64,000 bases of DNA from M0108 sp937862735. GTDB taxonomy: Bacteria > Pseudomonadota > Gammaproteobacteria > Chromatiales > Chromatiaceae. How positions within the stretch are numbered: the stretch's first letter is position 1; each line of letters begins with the position of its first letter. The translations under genes and the position numbers were made by a program. Of this stretch, positions 1 to 8,000 are shown piece by piece. The notes beneath the pieces are model-generated. The model was not told the origin of the DNA. It worked only from the letters and a program-made list of their open reading frames with translations, and ran no database searches. The stretch lies in contig CALMDH010000190.1 in NCBI GenBank assembly GCA_937862735.1, positions 1-64,000 of the forward strand, written 5' to 3'.

Positions 1-26
1 AGCCACCCATGCCGCGCCTGGATTGA

Positions 27-515
27 GGCAGGCCAGGTGAGCTGAATAGATACGCCCTGACCAAGACGCACGTGCGGGTGAAGAAGGCCATCGAAGGCTA
101 TGAGCCCCTCGCGGGTAAAAGGCGTACCCCGGTCCCGGGTCTCGGCGGCGGCTTCCAGTTCTGCCGCCTATCCTCGGAACCCCTGTTCGACCCCACCGGC
201 CAGGTCCGCCGGGACGTGAGCTTCGCCCAACTGGCTGAGTTCGTCTGGTTCGTGGAGACGGGGACCGGCTTTTCCGGCCGTGCCGATAGCCCCCTGCTGG
301 GCGAGCACGAGGGCCGGGCCATCTACCTGCTCTATAACGGCATCCTGGGGGACTTGGCGGAGGCGGGCGGCAACGTGCTGACCAGCGCCGTCCTCGACCG
401 GCTGCCGCGGTTTGGTGGGCCCAAGGTGATCTATGCCGCGGCCAGCCGGCTGGGAAACCGTGCCGGACGCGAGGGCATCACCTTCAAGCAGACCCCCTAC
501 GCCCTGGAGGTGTGA
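27..515 (+). CDS. DNA methyltransferase (type III Mod-like), C-terminal fragment, 5' truncated
   Basis: This is the C-terminal part of what looks like a site-specific (N-6/N-4) DNA methyltransferase; the catalytic domain lies before the window. The end of the protein (VIYAAASRLG, ITFKQTPYALEV) resembles the tail of methylases that pair with DEAD/DEAH restriction helicases, and such a helicase starts 3 bases after the stop codon. The reading frame is open only from base 27, because a TGA occupies 24-26. Bases 1-45 read in another frame as SHPCRAWIEAGQVS and then stop, whereas this frame gives GELNRYALTKTHVRVKKAIE, so the two pieces look like one protein broken by a frameshift near base 40. A GTG at 72 could restart translation, but that product would not be an active enzyme. 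The family call rests mainly on context and on the tail sequence. Confidence 0.6.
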   Translation, partial: GRPGELNRYALTKTHVRVKKAIEGYEPLAGKRRTPVPGLGGGFQFCRLSSEPLFDPTGQVRRDVSFAQLAEFVWFVETGTGFSGRADSPLLGEHEGRAIYLLYNGILGDLAEAGGNVLTSAVLDRLPRFGGPKVIYAAASRLGNRAGREGITFKQTPYALEV

Positions 516-518
516 GCC

Positions 519-3224
519 ATGAACGCCTTCAGCCCCAAGACCTATCAGGCGCAGGTGCTCGACACCCTGGAGTCCTACTTCAGGGCCTGCCACGAGCTGC
601 CGTCGCCCTCGATCGCCTATACCGCTACCACCGAGCGCCTCTGGGGGCGCGGCTTGGCCTACAACCCCCTGGCGGACTTCCCGGTGGATATGCCCTATCT
701 GTGCCTGCGCGTCCCCACCGGGGGCGGCAAGACCTGGCTGGCGGCCAAGGCGGTGGCGCTGGTCAACACCCACCTGCTGCGCAGTGAGCACAGCCTCATC
801 CTCTGGCTGGTGCCCAGCAAACCGATCCGGGAGCAGACCCTCCGGGCCCTCAAGGATCGCGGGCATCCCTATCATCAGGCCCTGCGGGACGCGGGCCCGC
901 TCACGGTCATGGATCTGGAGGAGGCCAAGTCCGTCACCCGGGCGACCCTGGACACCGCTACCACAATCATCGTCGCCACCCGGCAGGCCTTCCAGGTGGA
1001 GGACGAGGAATGCCGCAAGGTGTACCAGGCCAGCGGGGCCTTGATGCATCACTTCGACAACCTCTCGCCGGCCCAGCGGGACGCCTTGCTGACCGAGGGC
1101 GGCGGCACGGAAAAGATCATTCCCCCGTCCCTGGCCAATGTGCTGCGCCTGCGGCGCCCCTTCGTGATCGTGGACGAGGCCCACAACAGCCGTACCCCGC
1201 TGGCCTTCAACATGCTGGCCCGCTTCCGCCCCAGTGGCGTCCTGGAACTGACGGCCACGCCGGACCTGGAGGTCACCCCCAGCAATGTCCTGCACAGCGT
1301 CTCCGCCGCCGAGCTGAAGGCGGAGGAGATGATCAAGCTGCCGGTGATTCTCGAAACCGAGCCCAACTGGCAGCAGTGCCTGGCGGACGCCATCGGCCGG
1401 CGGGAGGCCCTCCAGCAACTCGCCGAGGAGGAGCGGCGCGCCGGGGCTGCCTACCTGCGTCCCCTGGCGCTGATCCAGGCCGAACCGCGCCGCGCGGGGG
1501 TCGAGACCCTCGATGTCGCCCGAGTCCGCCAGGAGCTGATGACCAATCACGGCATCCCGGCCAGCGAGATCCTGGTGGCGACCGGGGAGGAGCGCGGCCT
1601 GGAGCAACTCGACGCAGACTACCGCCTGGGCATCGCCGACCCGGCCTGCCCAGTGAAATACGTCATCACCCAGCGCGCCCTGGCTGAGGGCTGGGACTGC
1701 CCCTTTGCCTACATCCTGGTCAGCATGGCCGCCCTGCACTCGGCCACGGCGGTGGAGCAGTTGCTCGGGCGGGTGTTGCGCCAGCCAGAGGCCAGCCACC
1801 GGGCGGCGCGGGAGCTGAATCAATCCTACGCCTTCGTGGTGTCGCGGGATTTCGCCGCCACCGCCAGCGCCTTGCGCGACCGGCTGGTGGTGGGCGCCGG
1901 CTTCGAGCGGCGGGAGGTGAGCGACTTCGTCACCGCCGCCCGGCCGGAGCAGGCGCGCCTGGATCTGGAGGGCCATGCCGGGCGGGTGGTGGTGCAGCCG
2001 GTGATGGTGGGTCTGGAAGAGAAACCAGCGCTCAGGGCGGTGCCGAAGGCGATTCGCGATAAGGTGACCTGGGACAATCGCCGCAACACCCTGACCATCA
2101 AGGCCCCCTTGACCCCGGAGGAGACGGTGGTACTCCAGGCCACGGTCACCACTCCCGCGGCCGCGGAGGCGATTGGCGCCGCCGCCCAGGTTAGCCGCAC
2201 CCAGGCCGTCGCCTTCTTCCAGACCCCGGCGGAAGCGGGCGTGCGCCTGCGGGTGCCACAACTGGCCTTGCGGGTCCAGGGGGAGCTGCGCCTGTTCGAT
2301 GACCCGGAGGTCCTGGATTATCCCTGGGACCTGACCCGCTACCCGGCGGTACCCGAGGAGGACGACCTCGCCGCCCTGGGCGCCGCGATGCGGGTGTCCG
2401 AGGGTGGGGAGATCGATATCGACCAGGCCAGCGGCCAGGTCATCTCCCGCTTCCTGCCCGAGCTGCAACGGGACCTTGGGCTGGTCTATCAGCCGGAGCA
2501 TTGGGACCGGCTGCGCCTGGCGACCTGGTTGTGCGCCAATCTCCCGGAGCCGACCCTCACACACGCCAGCAAGCAGGCCTTCGTCGCGGCCTGGCTGACC
2601 GCCCTCCTGGAGCGCGAGGGCTTCAGTCTCGGGCGCGCCAACCAGCAAAAATTCCTGATCCGGCAACGGCTGGAGTCACGTATCCGCGACCTGCGCCAGC
2701 AAGCCATCGCCAAGGCCTACCAGCGGCAGCTCTTTGGCGAGGACGCGGCCTCTCGCCTCGCGGTCAGCGACCGCCAGGTCTTCGAGTTCCATCCCCAGGC
2801 CTATGCCCCCGCCCGTGACTATGATGGCCGCTTCGGGCACTTCGCCTTTCAGCGCCACTATTACGGGCGGATCGGCGATTTCGATAGCAAGGAGGAGTTC
2901 GAGTGCGCCTGCTGGCTGGACATGCAGGCGCAGCGGGGGCGCCTGCAATGCTGGGTGCGCAATCTGGTCCGGCGGGAGGGAAGTTCCTTCTTCCTGCAAA
3001 AGGCGGACGGGCGTTTCTACCCGGACTTTGTCTGCCAAATGCCCGCCAGCGACGACCAACCGGGCCCCATCCTGGCGGTGGAATACAAGGGCGCGGATCG
3101 CTGGGCCGGCGCGGAGGATGACCGCCTGATCGGCGGCCTTTGGGCGAACCTCTCCGCGGGCCGATGCCGTTTCGTGATGGTCAAGGACAGGCGTTGGGAG
3201 TTGATCGAGGCCTGTTTGGGCTAG
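519..3224 (+). CDS. DEAD/DEAH helicase-nuclease, type III restriction subunit (Res-like)
   Basis: A 901-residue superfamily 2 helicase, probably the restriction subunit that acts with the upstream methylase. Visible motifs are Walker A VPTGGGKT (residues 65-72), DEAH in VIVDEAHNS (219-222), motif III-like TATPD (245-249) and motif VI QLLGRVLRQ (414-422). Near the C-terminus, YPDF (about 834-837) followed by AVEYKG (about 853-858) fits the PD-(D/E)xK nuclease core of type III Res subunits. The ATG lies 3 bases after the methylase stop, so the two genes are almost certainly co-transcribed and translationally linked. The open reading frame is intact, unlike its partner. If the methylase really is frameshifted, this nuclease would be without protection unless it needs Mod for recognition, as type III enzymes do. 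The gene converges on the DUF4143 ATPase 23 bases downstream. Confidence 0.85.
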   Translation: MNAFSPKTYQAQVLDTLESYFRACHELPSPSIAYTATTERLWGRGLAYNPLADFPVDMPYLCLRVPTGGGKTWLAAKAVALVNTHLLRSEHSLILWLVPSKPIREQTLRALKDRGHPYHQALRDAGPLTVMDLEEAKSVTRATLDTATTIIVATRQAFQVEDEECRKVYQASGALMHHFDNLSPAQRDALLTEGGGTEKIIPPSLANVLRLRRPFVIVDEAHNSRTPLAFNMLARFRPSGVLELTATPDLEVTPSNVLHSVSAAELKAEEMIKLPVILETEPNWQQCLADAIGRREALQQLAEEERRAGAAYLRPLALIQAEPRRAGVETLDVARVRQELMTNHGIPASEILVATGEERGLEQLDADYRLGIADPACPVKYVITQRALAEGWDCPFAYILVSMAALHSATAVEQLLGRVLRQPEASHRAARELNQSYAFVVSRDFAATASALRDRLVVGAGFERREVSDFVTAARPEQARLDLEGHAGRVVVQPVMVGLEEKPALRAVPKAIRDKVTWDNRRNTLTIKAPLTPEETVVLQATVTTPAAAEAIGAAAQVSRTQAVAFFQTPAEAGVRLRVPQLALRVQGELRLFDDPEVLDYPWDLTRYPAVPEEDDLAALGAAMRVSEGGEIDIDQASGQVISRFLPELQRDLGLVYQPEHWDRLRLATWLCANLPEPTLTHASKQAFVAAWLTALLEREGFSLGRANQQKFLIRQRLESRIRDLRQQAIAKAYQRQLFGEDAASRLAVSDRQVFEFHPQAYAPARDYDGRFGHFAFQRHYYGRIGDFDSKEEFECACWLDMQAQRGRLQCWVRNLVRREGSSFFLQKADGRFYPDFVCQMPASDDQPGPILAVEYKGADRWAGAEDDRLIGGLWANLSAGRCRFVMVKDRRWELIEACLG

Positions 3225-3247
3225 CCGCGCGAGTCATTGATCGGGGC

Positions 3248-4417
3248 TCAGAAGCTCGCTGCCCATTCGCCAAGCTGCTGCCAGGGCACAACTCTGGCTT
3301 GAGTCCGCTGCTGGGGTTCGTCGCCGGCATAGACCAGGTGCGGCTCGCCGGCGATCTCGCCAGCCAGGCCGCGCCATTTGTTCAGGCCGGCGAAGTAGTC
3401 GGGGTTGAGCGTGGTGCCGGACTTGATCTCGATGGGCATCAGCCGTTCGCCCTGATCCACGAGGACGTCGATCTCGTTGCCGACGCTGTCCCGCCAGAAG
3501 TAGAGGTTGGAAGGCAGGCCGCGATTGAAGCGGCCCTTGAGCAACTCAGCGATCACCCAGGTTTCGAACAGGGCGCCGCGTTGGGCATGAAAGCGCAACT
3601 GCCCCGGGTCCTGGATGCCCAGCAGCCAGGTGGCCAGGCCGGTGTCGAGGAAGTAGAGCTTGGGGGACTTGGTGAGGCGTTTGCCCAGGTTGCGATGATG
3701 CGGGGGCAACAGGAACAACAGATAGCTGGCCTCCAGGACCGACAGCCAGGCCTTGGCGGTGTGATGGGTGATGCCGCAGTCATTGGCGAGGGCGGACAGG
3801 TTCAGCAACTGGCCGGTGCGGGCGGCGCACATGCGCAGAAAGATCTGGAAGGTCTTCAACTCACGAACGTTGATGAGTTGATGCAGGTCGCGCTCCAGAT
3901 AGGTGGCCACATAGGCGGACAGCCAATCCTGGGGCGTCAGATCCCGCACGTGGAGGGGTGGGTAGCCGCCCTTGAACAGGGCCGTTTCCACATCGGCGGG
4001 CGGGGTGGGGGTGTGCCGTAGCTCGGCCTGACTGAAGGGCAGCAGATGCACCAGGCCCACTCGGCCGGCCAGTGACTGGGTGATGCGGGAGCGCAGGTCG
4101 AACTGTTGCGAGCCGGTGAGGATGAAGCGGCCCATGCGCGGGTCCTCATCCACCACCCCCTGGAGGTATGAGAACAAATCCGGGGTCCGCTGGACCTCAT
4201 CCAGGATGGCGCCCTCGGGGAAGCCGGCCAGAAAGGCCCGTGGGTCCGACTCGGCGAAGCCGCGCGTATCCGGGCTTTCCAGCGAGCCATAAGGCTTGTC
4301 GGCAAATGTGGCCCGCGCCAGGGTGGTCTTGCCGGATTGGCGTGGGCCGGTAATGGCCAGGACGGGGAAGCCCCGGCTCAAGCGCCGCAATGTCTCGCTA
4401 GCCTGTCGTGGAATCAT
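3248..4417 (-). CDS. AAA-family ATPase with DUF4143 domain
   Basis: A 389-residue protein of the widespread AAA_14/DUF4143 family. The P-loop GPRQSGKT is at residues 24-31 and the Walker B-like region is GAILDEVQR (about 71-79). The C-terminal half has the DUF4143 features, including WRDSVGNEIDVLVD and MPIEIKSGTT, a pattern that recalls restriction-endonuclease-like D...ExK folds. The family is common in accessory regions and its function is unknown; roles in defence or in toxin-antitoxin-like systems have been suggested but not shown. The ATG is at 4417, and the 56-base gap behind it is AT-rich compared with the rest and holds a 6-bp inverted repeat (TTGGAA at 4446-4451, TTCCAA at 4459-4464) that could belong to its promoter. 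It sits between a restriction gene and a decayed toxin-antitoxin pair, consistent with an accessory island. Confidence 0.85.
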   Translation of the reverse strand: MIPRQASETLRRLSRGFPVLAITGPRQSGKTTLARATFADKPYGSLESPDTRGFAESDPRAFLAGFPEGAILDEVQRTPDLFSYLQGVVDEDPRMGRFILTGSQQFDLRSRITQSLAGRVGLVHLLPFSQAELRHTPTPPADVETALFKGGYPPLHVRDLTPQDWLSAYVATYLERDLHQLINVRELKTFQIFLRMCAARTGQLLNLSALANDCGITHHTAKAWLSVLEASYLLFLLPPHHRNLGKRLTKSPKLYFLDTGLATWLLGIQDPGQLRFHAQRGALFETWVIAELLKGRFNRGLPSNLYFWRDSVGNEIDVLVDQGERLMPIEIKSGTTLNPDYFAGLNKWRGLAGEIAGEPHLVYAGDEPQQRTQARVVPWQQLGEWAASF

Positions 4418-4473
4418 GACAACAGGTTAGCAACTATCGTGCAAATTGGAAATCGAACTTCCAAAAATTACGT

Positions 4474-4677
4474 TCACCAAACATGAAGTGGCCCCCGGCC
4501 GCGGTGCAACGCCGCCAGGGTCGTGGTCACGCCGCCGCCAGGGGTGACGATAGCGTGGTCCCAGTCCATCGCGGTGGTGGGCGGGTTGTCCTCATCCGGC
4601 ACGGTGCGCGCGGCGGCCAGCGCCGCCTCGGGATCAAAGGACGGCAAGGTAGCGTCGGGTTTCATGTTTGTCGGCAT
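4474..4677 (-). pseudogene. Truncated BrnA-type antitoxin remnant
   Basis: A 67-residue reading frame overlapping the end of the brnT remnant, in the usual toxin-first order. The N-terminal half (SFDPEAALAAARTVPDEDNP and GGGVTTTLAALHRGRGP) resembles antitoxins encoded after BrnT-like toxins. Intact members continue from the RGRGP-like segment into a ribbon-helix-helix DNA-binding domain. Here the frame ends after PLHVW, and the 56 bases up to the next gene (4418-4473) are AT-rich and do not encode that domain in any frame. The antitoxin has therefore lost its DNA-binding end, most likely through a deletion whose right edge lies near 4480. The remaining N-terminal segment might still bind a toxin, but the toxin is also broken. 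The family assignment relies on the partner and on gene order. Confidence 0.6.
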
Positions 4678-4901
4678 GGCGGCAGGAAATCAGGTGCGCG
4701 TGGTTAGCGCGTGGGGTCCAGATCAGGACGACGACCCGCCCGCGCCATTGCGCCAGGCTTTTCAGGCGCTGCTCGCCATAAGCGCAGCGGGTGTCCTCGG
4801 TGGTCCACCAGCGGGAAATCAAAGGCGTCTTCCAGCTCGGCCAGGTCAATTCCATGCTTGCGAAGGTTGAGCTGCCGTTTGCTTTCGTCGTAGGTGATCA
4901 T
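4634..4901 (-). pseudogene. BrnT-type RNase toxin, frameshifted
   Basis: BrnT toxins are small RelE-like ribonucleases of about 90 residues. The N-terminal part is in one frame (MITYDESKRQLNLRKHGI, then LEDAFDFPLVDH) and the C-terminal part is in the next frame (EDTRCAYGEQRLKSLAQ, then GRVVVLIWT and HLISCRHADKHETRRY). Joined, these give a typical BrnT: the DExK..NLxKHGI opening, the GEQR...G central segment and the final ISxRxAxxxExRxY signature. The break can be placed at 4799-4800, where an extra C on the minus strand separates codons GAC-CAC from GAG-GAC; removing it restores one frame of 89 codons. The ATG at 4901 is chosen because homology starts there. Without ribosomal frameshifting the toxin is not made. 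Confidence 0.75.
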
Positions 4902-4909
4902 GAACAAAA

Positions 4910-4955
4910 TGCATAGACAGCAATACCGTGCCGTCAATTTAATTGTATAGACAAT
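4910..4955 (-). promoter_or_regulatory. Candidate promoter/operator of the brnT-brnA remnant
   Basis: Read on the minus strand, TTGACG (4937-4932) and TATGCA (4915-4910) are separated by 16 bases and lie 8-36 bases before the brnT start, which fits a sigma-70 promoter. Just upstream is an imperfect palindrome ATTGTATAGACAAT (4942-4955), a plausible autoregulatory operator. The antitoxin has lost its DNA-binding domain, so the operator may no longer be used. Confidence 0.45.
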
Positions 4956-5003
4956 GCCCGACCTGACCCTTCCCAACTTCCTGGCTTCCTTCGGAGTCTG
5001 ATT

Positions 5004-8000
5004 CTAGGTCGGGTTCTGGGCCGGGTTCTGGGTCTCGGTCTGGCTTTGGCTCGGGGGCAGCCGCTCCAGGATTTCCCGGGCCTCGGCGAAGCGCAGCCTG
5101 GAGATGGCGTGGCCGAGCGCCTCGACCCCTTCGGCGCCCAGGGCGTCGCCCAGGGCGGGCTCCAGTTCCTGGAACAGGGTGCGGGCCTGGAGACGCTGGA
5201 GGCGCAGGGCTTCGCGCAATTCCGCCAGGCGCTCAGCGTCCAGGGGGCCGGCGGCGGGCGGCGCGCCGGAAGCCGCCGGGGCCAGGGGCGCGCCATCCGG
5301 CGGTGCCAGCCAGGGGGCGCTGGCCGTGGCGAGGTCCTCCAGTTGCCGGGCCAGGTCCGCCAGTCCCGCGCTCGGGTCCGTCTCTCCGCGGTCGATGGCC
5401 TCTTCCAGGCGTCCGGCCCGCGCCATGATCGCCAGGGCGCCCAGGTTACCGGCGTTACCGCGCAGGTTGTGCAGGCCCCGGGCGGCGGCCTCCCGATCGC
5501 CCTGGGTCAGGTCCTCCCGGACCTTGGCCACCAGGGCGGCGGCGTCCGCGATGAAGAGCCCCAGCAGGCGCCGGAAGAGTTGGAGGTCCCCACTCAGGGT
5601 CAGGGCCGCGCGGTCCCGGTCGATGCCGGCGATCGCGGGGAAGTCGTCAGGCGGGGGTGGGGTCGCGCCGGGGGGCTGGACGACAGCCTGGGGTGGGGCG
5701 GCGCGGGGGGGCTGGGCGATGGCCGGGCCCGATCCCGTGGTCGATTCCGGGGGCGCTCCCGCGGGCTCGGGCCCGAGCCATTGCCGCAGCAGGGTCACCA
5801 TCCGCTCCAGGTCCAGGGGCTTGGGCAACAGCGCGTTCATGCCCGCCGCCAGGGCGGCTTGCCGTTGCTCGGCCATGACGGCGGCACTGAGGGCCAGGAT
5901 GGGCAGATCGGTCAGGCCCAGTTCCTCGCGGATCAGGCGGGTGGCGGTCAGCCCGTCCATGACCGGCATTTGCACGTCCATCAGCACGGCGTCGTAGCCC
6001 TGGGGCTGGGCGCGCAGGGCCTCCAGGGCCTCTTGGCCGTCCTCCACCAGGGTGGCGCTGGCCCCTTCCAGGGCGAGCATGCGCGCGGTCAGTTCCCGGT
6101 TGATGAGACTGTCGTCCACCACCAGCAGGTGCCGTCCGGCCAGCCGGGGGTGGGTGGCGGCCCCCGACGGTGGGGAGGCCGCGGCCGGCGCCGGCGGCTG
6201 GTCCGCGACCGCCGCCGTCCGCCCGAAGGTCAGTTCGAACCAGAAGGTGCTGCCCTTGCCCGGCTGGCTCTCGGCGCCGATCTCGCCACCCATCAGGTCC
6301 ACCAGGCGCTTGCAGATGGCCAGGCCCAGCCCGGTGCCGCCGAACCGGCGAGCGATGTCGCCGTCGGCCTGGGTGAAGGGGGTGAAGAGGCTGGCGAGGA
6401 CCTCCGGGGTCATGCCGATCCCCGTGTCGCTGACCGAGAAGCGCAGGCGCAGGCGCTCGGCACCGACCTCCCGGGGCCTGATCCAGACTTGGACCGCGCC
6501 CTGGTCGGTGAACTTGATGGCGTTGCCGACGAGGTTGAGGAGGATCTGTTCCAGGCGCTGGGGGTCGCCCCGCAGGCCCCCCGGCAGATCGGGGCGGACG
6601 ATCCTCAGCGAGAGGCCCTTGGCCCGGGCCGTGACCCCCAGCAGGCTCTCGAGCTGGGCCAGCAGCGCCGCCAGGTCGAAGGGACGGTCCTGGACCTCGA
6701 TCCGCCCGGCCTCGATCTTGGACAGGTCGAGGATGTCGTTGAGGAGGCGCAGCAGGGAACGACCGGCGCCGCTGACCTGCCGTACCATCAGGCGTTGATC
6801 GGGGGTCAGGCTGGTCCTCTCCAGCACCTGGGTGAGACCCAGCACGGCGTTCATGGGGGTGCGGATCTCGTGGCTCATGTGGGCCAGGAAGGCGCTCTTG
6901 GCCTGACTGGCGGCCTCGGCGGCAGCCTTGGCGGCGCGCAGGGCCTCTTCCTGCTCGCGCTGGGCGCTGATGTCGCGGTTGATGCCGACCAGGCGCCAGA
7001 CCTTGCCCTCGGCATCGCGATCGGCGATGGCCGCGGCGTAAATATGGCGCACCCGCCCGCTCGGCAGGCGCAGGCGGAAGACGCTGTCGTAGGGCGTGCC
7101 CTGCCGCACCGCCGTGGCGAGGGCGGCGGCCGCCTGGTCGCGATCCTCGGGATGCACGCTCCCCTCCCAGAAGTCGTAGGGCAGGCCGTCCGCGCCGTGC
7201 TCCGGCGGCACCTCGTACCAGTCGCGCATGCGCGCGTCCCAGGCGAGCTGGCCGCTGGCGATCTCCCAGGTCCAGACGCCGATGTCGGCGGCCTCCTGGG
7301 CCAGGCGCAGCAGGTGGAGGGCCTCCTGGATACGCCGTTGATTATCTATGCGTTCGCTGATGTCCTCGATCAGCGCGAGGTGAAGGGGGCCCTCGCCGGC
7401 GGCGACGGTCACCGGGGCGATAGTCAGGCTGATCCAGACGACCCCGCCGTCCGGGCGCAGGTAGCGCTTGTCCACCTGAAAGCCCGGGATCTCCCCGGCG
7501 TTCATGCGCGCCATCTTGTCCAGTTCCACCTGGACGTCGTCCGGATGGGTGATGCGCATCCAGTCGATCCGGGCCATCTCCTCCCGCGTGCGCCCGGCGA
7601 TGGCGGCGAAGCGGGCGTTGACCTCGAGGATCCGCCCGCTCAGGGAGTCGGTGAGGGCGATACCGAGGGGGGCTTGCTCGAACATGGTGCGGAAGCGGGC
7701 CTCGGAGCGGGCGGCCCGTGCCAGGGCCTGTTCGACCTGCTCCTTGGCCGCGACCAGATCGGCGGTGCGCGCCGCGACCTTAAGCTCCAGGCCGCGGGTG
7801 AGGGCTTGGACCTGCGCCTCGGCCTCTTTGCGGGCGCTGATATCCTGGGTGGTACCGCTCATGCGCAGCGGCCGGCCGTCGGCGGCGCGGTAGACGCGCC
7901 CCAGCGCCCCGATCCAACGCTCGGCGCCATCGGGCAGCCGGACGCGGTACTCGGTGGCGTAGTCCGCGCCGGTCTCGAGGCAATGGCGCACCAGGGCCTC

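Noticed and set aside
168..2666. Long minus-strand open frame (832 codons) opposite the helicase gene
   Set aside because: Gly/Gln/Arg-rich composition without domains; it mirrors the codon structure of the real GC-rich gene on the other strand.
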